From contig NC_134570.1 of the NCBI RefSeq assembly GCF_050947875.1, forward strand, positions 226,967,265 through 227,031,264: a stretch of DNA of 64,000 bases, in the 5' to 3' direction. This document shows positions 1-11,300 of the stretch, piece after piece. Numbering within the stretch: position 1 is the stretch's first letter; each line of letters opens with the position of its first letter. Made by a program: the position numbers and the translations under genes. Under the pieces are notes generated by a model that worked only from the letters and a program-made list of their open reading frames with translations, did not search any database and was not told where the DNA came from. Origin of the DNA: Dermacentor variabilis. Its lineage: Eukaryota > Arthropoda > Arachnida > Ixodida > Ixodidae.

Positions 1-1273
1 ATTTGTATGGCTGCCACTTCACAGTTATAAGCGACCACCATTCACTGTGTTGGTTGACAAACCTTAAAGATCCTTCGGGACGACTGGCGCATTGGAGCCT
101 ACGGTTGCAAGAGTTGACACGACTGTCAAGTACAAGTCGGGGAAACGACATACGGATGCTGACTGCCTGTCTCGATCGCCAATAGAGTCGTCTGCTCCAC
201 CCGAAGAAGACTCGGCATTTCTTTGTGTTCTGGACACATCCACCATCGCACAACAACGGGACAACCCTGAGTTGCTTGAACTCATCAATTACTTAGAGGG
301 CAGATCTGCGAAACCACCTAGAGTTTTCGCAAGAGGACTGTTGTCATTTTGTTTGCAGGCGAAAGTACTTTACAAACGAAACTTTTCTTTGACCGGGTCC
401 CCCTATCTGCTCGTCATTCCTGCAGCTCTTCGTACTGAAGTACTTGAAGCCTGTCACAATGATGTGACTTCTGGTCACTTAGGCTACATGAGAACGCTGG
501 CCAGAGTGCAGCAGAGGTACTACTGGCCGAGACTTACCACCACCGTGAAACATCACGTTCGCACTTTCCTCGACTGCCAGAGGCGCAAGTCGCCTCCATC
601 GAAACCAGCCGGCCTCCTAAAACCCGTCCAGGTTCCTCGAAAACCATTTGACCAAATCTGAATGGATATATTGGGCCCACTTCCTACTACTACAGGGAAT
701 CACTTTGTTATCATCACAACCGACTATCTCACACGTTATGCTGAAACAAAGGCAATCCAGAGAAGTACAGCAGGCGAGGTGGTGCGCTTTTTCATTGAGC
801 ATGTTGTGTTGCGACACGGCGCACCAACTGTCGTAATAACAGATTGAGGAACCGCATTCACGGCTGCACTGTTAGATCACGTCTTGCTGCTAAGTGGAAT
901 GTCTCATCGGAAGACAACCGCCTACCATCCACAAACCAACGGATTAACAGAACGCCTAAACAAAACAATTGAAGACATGCTCTCCATGTACATGGATGTT
1001 GAACAGAAAAATTGGGACAACATCCTACCTTATATCACCTTTGCATATAACATGGCGAAACAAGAGACAACGCGCATGACTCTGTTCACCCTTGTTCACG
1101 GACGGGATGTACGAACGATGTTGGGTCCAATGCTTCCACACGACTTTGACAACACTGATACGGACGCCAATGTTTTTACACAACGTGCAGAAGAGGCTCG
1201 GCAGCTCGCACGCTTGCGGATCTGCCAGCAGCAAGACTACGACGCAGGGCGCTGTGATCATCACCGTCGAATA
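1..1273 (+). pseudogene. gypsy pol fragment: RNase H end and integrase N-terminal plus core
   Basis: The product would have degraded the RNA strand of the replication intermediate and joined retrotransposon cDNA to host DNA. The first 60 codons resemble the RNase H/connection end of a Ty3 RT (SDHHSLCWL). After a frameshift the frame at 92-661 carries DADCLSRSP, typical of the RNase H to integrase boundary, and a zinc domain starting near HNDVTSGHLG. The second zinc pair is damaged: FLDCQRRK shows Phe where a Cys is expected. The catalytic core starts at DILGPLP, contains TTDYLTRYAE and TAYHPQTNG, and has ERLNKTIEDM with the expected third acidic residue. In-frame TGA codons lie at the integrase core start and just after the second catalytic Asp (ITD). 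The window edge removes protease and most of RT. Confidence 0.88.
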
Positions 1274-3710
1274 CAGTCGAACCCGGATATAATTTGATGA
1301 GGATCGAAAAATAGTTCGATATAGCGAAAATTCGATATACAGATATAGGCCAAAAAAGCACTTGCGATCATAAAAAATTGTGGCTTACCGATTGGAACAG
1401 CCGCGAATCACATAGCGTGTGCACACAATATGAAAGCGCTTTATTTCAGGGAAAAAAATCACTAATTTTGGGCTGATTTTTCCTCTGGGGAATGAAGTTT
1501 AAAACACTAGTATCAATCTTCTCGAGACTGTCCAGGTGCGAGAGCCCAGGGTCTTCCATTTCGCCTCAACAGCGCCGAATCAGGCTGAACGCTGACACCA
1601 GTTCAGTGGCTGTGTACGGACGTGTTTCTTCGAAAACACAGTTGCCCTCATCGTCGTTGGAATCGCCGTCTTGAACGGCAGCTATTCCGGCCACAATGTC
1701 CTCATCAGCGAGGTCGGCTACCGCTTGAACTTCGCTGTCAGCGTTAATGAAGTCATCAACAGTAACTTCGGACGGGACGGCGCCGGGAAAATTGGACAAG
1801 TCACGGAACGCGTCCTCCAAGCACTCATCGTCATCTAAAGCTTCCGGACATTCATCTCCGGCCACTTCAAGGCCTGCCTTGCCGAAAGTTGGCTACTGTG
1901 GCCTGCTTCACGTCGCCCCAAGCGCCGGTAATCATCTGGATCGCGCCGAGCAGGTCATTCTTGAGATCGGTTCCCGCGCGGAGGTTTATGAGGAGCCGTT
2001 GAATAAGTCGCTTCCAATAGCCTACCTTAAATGCCTTTATGATACCCTGGTCAAGAGGCTGCAGTCTCGCAGTGGTGTTCAGCGGGAGAAACTTCAATTC
2101 GATGTGCTGCAGCTTGCAAGTCGTTTGATGGGCCGAACAGTTGTCTACCAGAAGGCAAGCTCGGTGGCCCGACTTGCCCAACTCAGCGTCCCAAGCCTGC
2201 AGCCATTCAACAAAAAGTTGACGTGTCATCCAGGCCTTCCTATTACAGCCGTAGCGCACAGGAAGCTGTTTACAGTTCTTGAAGCAGCGTGGTGACTTGC
2301 TCTTCCCGGTCACGAATGGCCGTAGCTTGCACGAGCCGTCGATATTGGCTGCAAGCAGCACCAACACATGCACTTTGCTCATTTTACTGCCGTGGCATGA
2401 GGTTCCACGAAGAGCGAGTGTCTTGTTTGGCAACATTTGCCAAAAGAGACCAGTTTCGTCTGCATTGAAGATTTCTGCAGGTGAAAACTTCTCAGTGATC
2501 TTCGGCCACTCCTCAGAAAGCCACTGTTGCATCTCCTGGCTGCTGACAGCCCCACTTTCGCCTAAAATGGCCTTTCCTACAATGCCGTGGCGGTTTTTAA
2601 ACCGTTGCAGCCATCCAGTGCCACCGCAAAAGTTCTCTTCGCTAAGAGCCGTAGCAAACCATTTGGCCTTTTCAATTAACATCGGGCCATCCACGGGAAT
2701 ATTTTTCGCTCGGATTTCAAGAAACCACGTATAGAGTCCCTTCTCCACTTTGTCAAAAGCAGCAAGGCGCACACGACACGCTCCCGAGCGACTTTTCTCA
2801 CCTGCTTTAAGCTTGATGTCCTGCTTGTTTTTTAACAACGTACTTAAAGTACTCCGCGGAATGCCGAATGCGTCTGCCACGGAGGACTTCTTTTCTCCAT
2901 TCTCGATACGCCAGATTACTTCAAGCTTTCTTGCAAAGTCCAGATTCTTCCTCTTTTTGATGTCCGTGGATGCCATAGCTCACCAGATGACCACAATCAC
3001 ACATGCTACACACGGCATATTGAAACAGAGGTACGCACAACAAAATGCGTGATGCGCAGATGGAGCAGTCCGAGCGAAGCCTGTTCGAGCGGCAGTCAAC
3101 GGGGCTGCGAAGGAATGACAAAGGGAAGAGAAAGAAGAGAGCGGGGAAAAAGATCGGCGGAATATGCCATCGAAGGCGCTGTGTTCGTTTTTTGAGCCCT
3201 CTCTGGCTCTCGTCTCCCCTGGCCCACGAGCGACCGTGCCGACCCCTCACTCTCTCTCTCCCTTTTCCCAGGAAGCGTGGCTTGGAAACGTCGCCACGTC
3301 TCCATGCTGCGCACTCTCTTCACTGAGCTCCAATGCCCTTGCCCAATGCACACGCCGGCGGTAGAGGAGGAGCGAGAGAGCTCGCGCTTGTGGGGCGCAA
3401 GAACGGGGGAAAGGCTCTGCGTCTCCGTCGCTAGGCGACGGCCGCGCATGCGCAGAGGAGGAGCCCGCTGACTGACTCTGTGGAAATGTTTTCCCCTGAG
3501 GACCGGACACGAATTTCTTTGGGAAAAGCGCACCTTCCAGGGGCGCGGCGCGGCGCGGCGTTTGATATATCGAATGTCCGACGAAAATGGAATTCAATAT
3601 AATACGCAATTGTCCTATACTTTTACATAGTATTTTCAAGGGTGTAATCTGTGTGTTCGATATATCCAATAATTCAATATATGCGGGTTCAATATATCCA
3701 GGTTCGACTG
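1274..3710 (-). mobile_element. pogo/Tigger DNA transposon, complete with both termini
   Basis: The left end begins CAGTCGAACCCGGATATA. The reverse complement of the right end begins CAGTCGAACCTGGATATA, so the terminal inverted repeats match at 17 of 18 bases. The left end is preceded by TA at 1272-1273. The right flank reads TT, a one-base departure from the expected TA duplication. Transposase runs on the minus strand (2976 to 1566). The 5' region of the element (about 2980-3700) is GC-rich near 3400-3560 and includes a GGCGC run at 3541-3560. The host sequence is a gypsy integrase, so this insertion is younger than that gypsy copy. Confidence 0.92.
1566..2976 (-). pseudogene. Tigger transposase (CENP-B/pogo family), one frameshift
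   Basis: The transposase cuts and pastes its own element at TA dinucleotides in the nucleus. From ATG at 2976 the frame gives a CENP-B-type helix-turn-helix (KKRKNLDFARK, then GIPRSTLSTLL) in the first 55 residues. A second CENP-B DNA-binding domain follows, ending WLQRFKNRHGI near residue 125. The DDE_1 catalytic domain has acidic residues in FNADETGLFW, LLVDNCSAH and PLDQGIIKAFK, the DDD set expected for pogo-like enzymes. The first frame stops at 1867 after 369 codons. The C-terminal 99 residues, acidic and ending in SAFSLIRRC, continue in another frame at 1566-1865. One small indel near 1866 is therefore the main visible defect, and this is among the best-preserved genes in the window. 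Confidence 0.92.
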
Positions 3711-3937
3711 TTGTAATCTATGACGTCAGCGACAGAGTGTGGGTTTGGACACCCATACGGAAACAAGGCCTCTCTGAGAAGCTGTTAAGACGATACTTCG
3801 GACCATATCAAGTATTACGCCGACTGAGTGATGTCACGTGCGAGGTCGTCCCCGATAGGGCCAGTTGTACGCAGCGCCGCACGCATTGTCCTGAACTTGT
3901 GCATGTTGTCCGCATGAAGCTGTATGTGAGCGAATAA
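3711..3937 (+). pseudogene. gypsy integrase C-terminal domain
   Basis: The reading frame resumes after the Tigger insertion with VSDRVWVWTP, then LLRRYFGPYQVLRRL, and ends YVSE at 3937. The D-x-VWV...GPY-x-V pattern is the GPY/F module of Ty3/gypsy integrases, which contributes to DNA binding and multimerisation. The frame is continuous with the upstream block once the inserted element is disregarded. No stop codon occurs in this 75-codon block, although the upstream part has two. Confidence 0.85.
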
Positions 3938-4490
3938 CTATGAGAGAGACTCTTACTTCCGCGAGTGACATTTCTGGTTTAGCCTCGGGGCGATGCTCTT
4001 TTAGAGAGGGACAAATGATGCATGTATTCTACTTAGAAGACAACGACGATGGGGGCAATAACGGACTCCGTCTAGTGGGTGGCTGAGATTGGGTGAAGAC
4101 GAAGAAGACGTGCCTCGGTTCCGTTTGTTGATGAACAGGTTGTCCTGTTGTTCTTGAACGTCTCCCTATCTTCTGCCCGCGTTGTACCGTAACAATATTG
4201 GCAAGTTTCCGACAATAATGTAGCCATGTCAACTTTGAGGAGACAGAAATGGAGATGGGCGCGCTTAGCTGCCAGTGACATAGAAACACATGGCAGACAT
4301 GTTGCTGAAACTGCGACATTTGTCTTTACTGCTACCCTAATACAGCATGTTTCTGCTAAGGGTGGGCGAATATCTTAGCCGTGTTGCGAGCATCGACGTA
4401 TGAATAGGGTACACTTCTAACGTATCAGTGTAAATGTGGCCACTATTGTTGCTGCTCATGATTTTTTGCGTGCCCACGAGTGCAGACGAG
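3938..4490. other. gypsy 3' flank, possible LTR remnant; no gene
   Basis: A purine-rich stretch (TTAGAGAGGGACAAA at about 4001-4015) follows the integrase stop and could be a polypurine tract, with an LTR starting near 4015. I could not find a matching LTR copy in the window, and the 3' border is not clear; TAACA at about 4190-4194 is one option. The remainder up to the LINE target duplication at 4491 shows no coding sequence that I recognise. Confidence 0.35.
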
Positions 4491-4504
4491 AAGAATCGAA
4501 GGGC
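4491..4504. repeat. target-site duplication, left copy, LINE copy 1
   Basis: AAGAATCGAAGGGC here is repeated exactly at 10265-10278, immediately after the LINE 3' tail. A 14-bp perfect direct repeat that brackets the element is the signature of target-primed reverse transcription. Confidence 0.9.
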
Positions 4505-5020
4505 CCCCGCAGGGGCGTCTGCGTCAGCAGGCGTTTGGCGCGTTGCGACACCACGTACCCGAGCACACGAGGGTTGGACCCTCCCGCGTGTAGCCGTGCG
4601 CAACTTAGCCGTGTCTGGGGAAAAGGGAATCCTGGGGGTTGAGACGATGCTGGGTGTTTGGACCTTTAAGGCCCCCCGGCGGAGGCAACACACTTCTTCG
4701 GCCTCGGCTTCACGTAGACGGCACCTCCAGACTGACCCACCTGGAGGAAATCGGCCGTCGCCTTTTCCTGTCTCTCTCTTCCTACAACCTTTGTCTTTAC
4801 CTTACTTTCAAGCTTTCCTGTCTCCTTCTCTCTTCGATTTACTTCCTTCTCCTTGGCGGCAAGGGTTAACCTGGTGTATGTATCCAACCTTGGGTATTTT
4901 ATATTAGGTTATAGTAGCTACGTACAGCTGGCGTCTGCGTTTCCTCCCGGACTCGTGGCGTCCCCTTGTTGGGCTCGATGGTGGGCGGCTGGCTTAGCTA
5001 CCGAAATTAAATTATTCTGC

Positions 5021-6146
5021 ATGGCTAAGACGTCATTCCCCCCCCTTTCCAATCGTCCTCTTTCAAAAAGAGGGTGCACCGAAGAAACCTTTCAGCTATT
5101 CAGCCAGCGCAAAGAAACTTTCCCCCGCTTTCATGTAATACACAGTCAAGATTCCGAAAAGACAGTCAGAACTTTCTCACCTTTCATTGTAGCTAAATGC
5201 CTTACCGACACACTAGGTGCTGGCTACAAAGTGACAAAAATGAGCAGTGGCAACCTTCTTCTTGAGGTCCGCGACACTCAACAGCATGGCAAACTCTCAA
5301 ATCTCCTAGCATTCTGTAATGTGGCAATCACCGTTACCCCCCACCGATCACTGAACACGTGCAAAGGAGTCATCTCTGATGAAGATCTATTGAGCCTAAG
5401 CGAGGAAGAGCTCCTGGAGGGCTGGAAAGAACACAATGTGATTCAGGTGCAAAGAATAAAGATCAAGCGAGACAACCAAGATATTCCAACTAAGCATCTA
5501 ATCCTTACCTTTGCATCAAGCATGCTACCAGAAACCTTAGAAATGGGATATACCAAAATCAGTCAGGCCTTACATACCAAACCCCCGAAGATGCTTCAAG
5601 TGTCAGAGATATGGCCATGGTTTGCAAAGCTGCCGTGGCCGACTTACCTGTGCAAAGTGTGGCGAACACGAACACGAATCCAACAACTGTAATGGCACAC
5701 TCCACTGTCCCAACTGTGACGGTGGACACGCAGCATACTCTCGAACCTGCCCCACATGGAAAAAAGAAAAAGACATAATCGCAATGAAAATCAAAGAAAA
5801 CATCTCATTTCAAGAAGCGCAGAAACGTGTTTCATTTTTCCATACGTCAGGGTATGCTGGTGCAGCGCGCAAGGGGGCAATGTCGCAGCAGACTCTGGCT
5901 ACGGCCCAGCCCACAACGAGTGTGGTTGCGGCCTTGCCACCAGCCCCCCTGGCGTCAGCAGCCAGCGCTGCTGCGCCGTCCCTGAAGGAGGGCCCATCGA
6001 CCTCTGGGTTGGTGGCCTCCAAGGCCCTGCTTTTCGAGGCAAGGCCTACGGTGAAAACCTCCCGCTCGTGTGAGCGCAAGTCCAGCGGCTCCCAAGAGAT
6101 CTCGATGGACACAACCCCGGACCAGAAGGCGCATCTAGCACCTTGA
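5021..6146 (+). pseudogene. LINE copy 1 ORF1, gag-like zinc-knuckle protein
   Basis: This ORF probably encodes the nucleic-acid-binding protein that coats LINE RNA. I chose the ATG at 5021 (MAKTSFPPLS) because the corresponding region of copy 2 also starts its conserved block there. The first part (KVTKMSSGNLLLEV, later GVISDEDLLSLSEEELLEGW) runs in one frame to about 5570. A frameshift then moves to the frame that ends at 6146. Three zinc knuckles follow: CFKCQRYGHGLQSC near 5590, CAKCGEHEHESNNC near 5650 and CPNCDGGHAAYSRTC near 5710. The C-terminal part is Ala/Ser/Pro-rich and ends in a basic and Ser-rich tail. Confidence 0.85.
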
Positions 6147-6277
6147 GAGCGGCGCGAGTCTCGCGACCGCTCCAAAAAAGACAAAACCCGTACCATAATC
6201 ACGCGGCCTGAAAAGGCTCCGTAAGTCGTTTCTCTAACTTGACTGCTCTTGACGCACAGCATGAAAACACGAACAAT

Positions 6278-9200
6278 ATGGCTACACAAATAATACACCG
6301 GAACGTTAAAGGTCTTATCCGCAACCTCGATGACATTAAAGAACTCTTACACAAACATGGCCCAAAAGTGCTGTGTGTTCAGGAGACACATCTTAAATGT
6401 ACACAAACAAACTTTTTTTGTCAGTACGCCATCTACCGTAATGACCGCAACGAGGCGAATACCTCGTCTGGCGGTGTAGCAATAGTTGTGGACAAGTCCG
6501 TAGCTTGTCACCATGTCGCCCTTCAGACGCCCCTTGAGGCAGTGTCAATTTGAGCAATTCTTATTAATAAATTGATCACTGTATGTTGCTTATACATACC
6601 CCCTAATTATCACCTCAGAAAAAGCGATTTTTTTGACCTAATTGATCAGTTGCTGGACCCCTACATACTTGTAGGCGATTTTAATGCTCACAGCACCATG
6701 TGGAGAGACTCGCGATGTGACTCGAGAGGCCATTTCATTGAAAATTTTCTATGAACTCCGGTGCTTGCCTCTTGAACAAGAAGGAGCTAACTTATTATAA
6801 TATCCATCATAATTCATATTCCTCAATAGACCTGTCGCAATTTCCCTGTCGCTCTGCAGCAGTTTTCCCGGACTTGCAATGGCATGTAATCAAAGATCCC
6901 TATGGAAGTGACCACTTCCCTGTATTGTTAAATTCAATAGGTCAACACGAATGCCCCCCACATACCCCCCGGTGGAAACTAGCCTCTGCCGAATGGAATA
7001 ATTTTAAAGAATCAACTTATTTATCACGAGATTTTGTCACTGATTTTAACACAGACGAAGCAGTAGCATATTTTACTTGTTTTATACTCGACGCAGCTGA
7101 AAAGTTTATTCCCCAAACACAAGGTCTCTCTTCCCAAACACAATTATTCCCAAACACAATGACCAGTGCAAACTGGCACGAAAGAAACAAAACAAAGCGT
7201 GGGGTTTGCTGCGTCGCTCCCCGACTGCAGAAAACCTCATTGAATTTAAACTGGCCAAATCGCAAGGAAGGCGCACGCGGAGACAGGCAAAGAGGGCTAG
7301 CTGGGAGAGGTTTCTCTCGGGCATCACATCCTGCACTCAAGAGTCCAAAGTTTGGAATGGTGTACGAAAGCTAAAGGGGCAGCACATCCACCCATTGCCC
7401 ATAGTTGACTCTCAAGGAACTACCTTGGAAGACCAGGCAAACGCTTTGGGTGAACACTTTGAGTATGTATCAAGTTCCACACACTACACAAGATCATTCC
7501 TGAAGTATAAACAAATAGCTGAACTTAAGACATTTGATCGTAAATGCCGTCCGGATGAACCATATAACCGTCCTTTTATTATTGCCGAGCTTAAAGCTGC
7601 ATTGAACACATGTAAAAGCTCTGCACCGGGAGCTGATAGAATCATCTATGACATGATTAAGAACTTACACGAAGACACAAAAATGACACTTCTGGCACTT
7701 TTCAACTCCATCTGGGCTGCCGGGTACTTGAAGCTAGGTAAAGACCCCTCCTTGGCGGCAAGTTATCGCCCGATAGCTCTTACAAGTTGTCTTTTAAGCT
7801 ATTCAAAAAAATGATTAATCGTAGACTAATACATTTCCTTGAACTGAACAATATGCTTGATCCCTATCAGTGTGGCTTCAGAGAAGGGCGGTCCACAACT
7901 GATTATCTTGTACGCATTGAAAGAGATATCCGCGATGCATTTGTACATAAACAGTTCTTCTTATTGATATTCCTCGATATCGAGAAGGCGTACGACACTA
8001 CATGGCGATACGGGATCCTGCGAGACTTGTCGGGGATGGGCATTCGTGGAAATATGCTAAACATACTAGAAAGCTATCTGTCCAAACGTACCTTCCACAT
8101 GAAAATTGGCAATGTATTGTCACGATCTTTTATACAAGAAACTGGTGTACCCCAAGGAGGTGTGCTTAGCTGCACGCTCTTTATCGTGATGATGAGCATG
8201 CTTCAGGCTTCATTACTGCCAGCCATTTTTTATTCTGTTTACGTAGATGACATACAAATAGGTTTCAAATCCTGCAACCTTGTAGTGTGTGAGAGGCAAG
8301 TACAACAGGGCTTGAACAAAGTATCTAAATGGGCAGACAAAAATGGATTTAAAGTAAACTCGAACAAAAGTTCTTGTGTGCTTTTCACAAGAAAGAGAGG
8401 GCTCATTCCAGATCCCAATATCGAAATGTATGGCCAGCAAATCCCTGTGAACAAAGAGAACAAGTTCTTAGGCATCAAAATTTTATCCCATACAACATGG
8501 GGCAGCGACAGGAAATGTTTGATGAATCTCCATAAGAGCCTAATTCGATCACGATTGGGCTATGGTGCCGTGATCTATCATTCTGCCGCCCCGAGCGCGC
8601 TAAAGATGCTAGATCCGGTTCACCATCTAGGAATCCAACTGGCCACGGGCGCTTTCCGAACAAGTTCCATTGAAAGTCTATATGTAGAATCAAATGAGTG
8701 GCCACTCCATCTGCAGAGAACATACATCAGCCAAACATATTTTCTAAAAGTTTGCTCTAATCCTCAACATCCGTGTTTTAACACCGTTAACGATATAACA
8801 GATGCTACACTCTTTCACAATCGTCCCACTGTAAGACAGCCCTTTTCACTGCATGTGAGGGAGCTTAGCGCTGAAATGGATGTCCCACTCCTCAGACATT
8901 GCCTAATGCCTCTAGCTAAGCTGCTACCTCCTTAGGACTGGCAGATGATACAATGCGATATATCCTTCATGCAAGTTACAAAGCACGCTCCAGAGATTGA
9001 AATCCAAATGTATTTCCTGGAACTCCAGCATAAGCATTCCTGCACGGAATTCTACACAGACGCATCAAAGTCGCACGACGGGGTGTCCTATGCAGCCGTC
9101 GGTCCATCCTTCTCAGAATCCTATTTACTGCATCCAGAAACTAGTATCTTCACAGCTGAGGCCTACGCAATATTGTCGACCGTGAAGCATATAAGGAAAT

Positions 9201-9889
9201 CAAAACTCAAAAAATCAGTTATATATACGGACTCCCTAAGTGTTGTGAAGTCTTTGATATCGTTCTGTAAGCACAAAAATCCTGTAATAATTGAACTCTA
9301 TTCCGTCTTATGTAAAGCATATGTATCTAACCAGCATGTGATTATATGCTAGGTGCCTGGCCATAGGGGCATCCAGGGTAACATTCTAGCGGACCAGATG
9401 GCCACACCAATTGCATCACACACTCTTAATTGTACCGCTGCAGTCCCTGTCACAGACCTGAAGCCTTTCTTAAGAAGGAAACTGCGAGGCTACTGGCAAC
9501 GCTTGTGGGACCTGGATACAAATAATAAGCTGCATGTAATAAAGCCACAATTAGGTTTCTAGCCTCCTGTAACAAAATCACGCCGGACAGATGTCCTATT
9601 CTGCCGTCTAAGAATAGGACACACTTTTGGCTCACATAACTTTTTACTCACGGGAAACGAGCCTCCAACCTGTGGTAGATGCGGGGAGAGGCTGACCGTC
9701 CTCCACGTCCTCCTGGAGTGTCGGGAAGCCGAATATGAAAGAAAGAAACATTTTCCCTTAGCTTACTGGCAGCACATCCCCCTTTATCCTGTTATGTTAC
9801 TCGGTGCAGAACCGCTCTTTGATACCAACGCAGTCCTAGGTTTCCTGAAAGTTGTTGCGTTACATGTAATTAGCCCCATACGTTCATAG
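6278..9889 (+). pseudogene. LINE copy 1 ORF2: endonuclease, reverse transcriptase, RNase H
   Basis: The protein would nick target DNA, copy LINE RNA and remove the RNA strand. From ATG 6278 the APE endonuclease shows VLCVQETHL and, near 6672, GDFNAHS. The RT runs from about 7570, with FLDIEKAYDTTWRYG, TGVPQGGVLSC and the catalytic YVDD at about 8241. RNase H starts at EFYTDASKS (9047) and includes TAEAYAILS, YTDSLSVVKS and PGHRGIQGN. A Cys/His motif (CGRCGERLTVLHVLLEC) lies near 9680. Compared with copy 2 it lacks about 100 bp between FLGIKI and LSHTTWGSD, and a short stretch just before the RT SYRPIAL block. In-frame stops include TGA 6551-6553, TGA at about 6752 and TAG at 9350-9352, where a Trp is expected before VPGHRG. 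Confidence 0.92.
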
Positions 9890-10264
9890 CGCCTCCTCTC
9901 TCCAGAGCATAGCGCTGTGATAGTTGTTTCGCATAGCACATGCCTCTTGGCCCTTGGGTTCAAGGGCTCTGGCGAGGCAGTAGTGCTCTTAGACAATTTT
10001 AGCATCTCACATATTTTGTATACTGCATCATTTTTCACAATGCATTTTAGTGTTCATAGTACACGTCATTAATCATTGCCATAATTTTATTACGCGTAGA
10101 TTTTTTGCCATGTGCAGCAATGTCTTTTAGGCCCCTTTACAGCCACGTCACACTAGCTTCACAGATCCCATTAGACCGCTACAAACTCATTAACACTAGA
10201 TTGGCGCTCTTTGGCCATACCTGGCCCTTGCGCCATTAAACATCAAACATTCATTCATTCATTC

Positions 10265-10278
10265 AAGAATCGAAGGGC
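10265..10278. repeat. target-site duplication, right copy, LINE copy 1
   Basis: An exact match to 4491-4504, abutting the tandem ATTC tail of the LINE. Confidence 0.9.
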
Positions 10279-10639
10279 GCCTTTTATGTTGTTGTTGTTG
10301 ACCAAAACCATTATGAAGCCTACAAATAATAAAGCCGAGGTAAGTGTGGTTGTAGCTTTTTTTTTTCATGGAAGTGCGGAAAGTGATGAAAGGAATAAAT
10401 GGGACATCTGCTTAAGAATGTTAGGTGCATGCAGACCGTTTGGTATGTTTTCAAGAGTCGTTCGCGTAGCATTTGACAGATGGTAAGCACAATCATCATT
10501 AGCTAAACTTGGCACACCACATACCGCTGCAACAAGTTCAGGGTGCGATCATAACGCGGGAAAAAAAAAAAATTTAATTTTGACAACAAAATTCAGGGGT
10601 GCAATCTTTATGCAAGTGAGATCACTATGCGAGTAAATG
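10279..10639. other. intergenic; short remnant resembling a DNA-transposon end
   Basis: No gene is recognised. Around 10540-10640 two related phrases occur, GGGTGCGATCATAACGCGGG and GGGGTGCAATCTTTATGCAA, followed by TATGCGAGTAAATGTGG. This style of repeated GGGTGCRATC segment resembles subterminal sequence of Tigger-like elements, but no opposite end was found and the call is tentative. Confidence 0.3.
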
Positions 10640-11069
10640 TGGTAGAAGGGCTGTCAGGGGTGCACATATGGAAGCGAAATTTCGAATGAAACATCGGAAA
10701 TATGAGCATAAACCAAGGAAACTATGAAGCTCCTTTAACTTCTTTGGTTGTGGAAAGTCAGTGACAGCACGGAGCTTGTTTGGATCTAAAAGATGCCGTC
10801 TCGCGATACAACCTGGCCAAGAATAGTGAGCTTTCGGGCAGCGAAACGACATTTCTTTAAGTTGAGTTGAAGTCCCACGTCAGTAAGGCATTTCAGAACG
10901 TGCTCGAGACGGCTGAGATATGTTCGGAAATCAGCAGAAAAGACAATTACATCATCCAGGTAGCGTAGACATGTGTTCCATTTGAGGCCGCGTAAAATAA
11001 TATCCATCATTCTCTCAAAACTGGCTGGAGCGTAACAAAGGCTGAAAGGCATTATGATGAATTTGTATA
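10640..11069 (-). pseudogene. Ty3/gypsy reverse transcriptase fragment
   Basis: Read on the minus strand, this is the middle and end of a gypsy RT. YKFIIMPFSLCYAPASFERM sits just inside 11065. The catalytic YLDDVIVFS follows near 10960, then LKKCRFAARKLTILGQVVS. After a frameshift near 10850 come NKLRAVTDFPQPKKLKE and LHSFLGLCSYFRCFIRNFA. These are the palm and thumb/connection blocks of Ty3-type RTs. At 11068-11069 the RT is cut at a TA followed by a Tigger-like terminus, so the N-terminal half is not adjacent. It is on the opposite strand to the gypsy at 1-3938 and is a separate copy. Confidence 0.88.
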
Positions 11070-11300
11070 CAGTCAAAACCCGCAATAATGAAATCCCATG
11101 ACTACGAAATTCTCGCGACAACGAAATATTTTCATATACCCGGCGAGCGCCCTAGGATTCAATTCATTCCGTACCTCCTGGCAACGAAATGTCGCTGTGC
11201 TACAATCCCACATCAACGAAATTCGCCAGAACGTAACCCTCATATTACCCACTTGCACAAGGCTAGCAGGCATCAAAATGTGCTCAAATGCTATTGCTTT
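11070..11300. mobile_element. terminal fragment of a pogo/Tigger-like element
   Basis: The sequence begins CAGTCAAAACCCGCAATAAT immediately after TA at 11068-11069, inside the gypsy RT. The CAGTC start and the TA context are those of pogo/Tigger ends, as in 1274-3710. The interior repeats the phrase ACGAAAT several times. No matching inverted end is found before 11760, so the element looks truncated or rearranged. Confidence 0.5.

Larger units (their letters stand above)
1..3938 (+). mobile_element. Ty3/gypsy LTR retrotransposon, 5'-cut by the window edge, split by a Tigger insertion
   Basis: The 3' half of a gypsy pol lies in two blocks, 1-1273 and 3711-3937. They encode, in order, the end of the RT RNase H domain, the zinc-binding and catalytic parts of integrase, and the integrase C-terminal domain. 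A 2.4-kb pogo/Tigger element separates the blocks. The reading frame at position 1271-1273 is the same frame that resumes at 3713, so the two blocks were one gene. The copy is dead: it has a frameshift near 90-190, in-frame TGA codons at about 659-661 and 845-847, and the DNA insertion. Confidence 0.88.
4505..10264 (+). mobile_element. LINE copy 1: two-ORF non-LTR retrotransposon with RNase H, full length
   Basis: The element starts CCCCGCAGGGGCGTCTGCG, has a 5' UTR with a pyrimidine-rich stretch (4760-4855), a gag-like ORF1 and an APE-RT-RNase H ORF2, and ends in a tandem ATTC tail at 10246-10264. Both ends match those of a second copy at 13473-19353, which fixes the element limits. The RNase H domain and zinc-knuckle ORF1 place it in the broad I/LOA-like group; I do not name a clade with certainty. 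Both ORFs carry frameshifts and stops, so the copy is inactive. It is 5760 bp long, against 5881 bp for copy 2. Confidence 0.93.
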
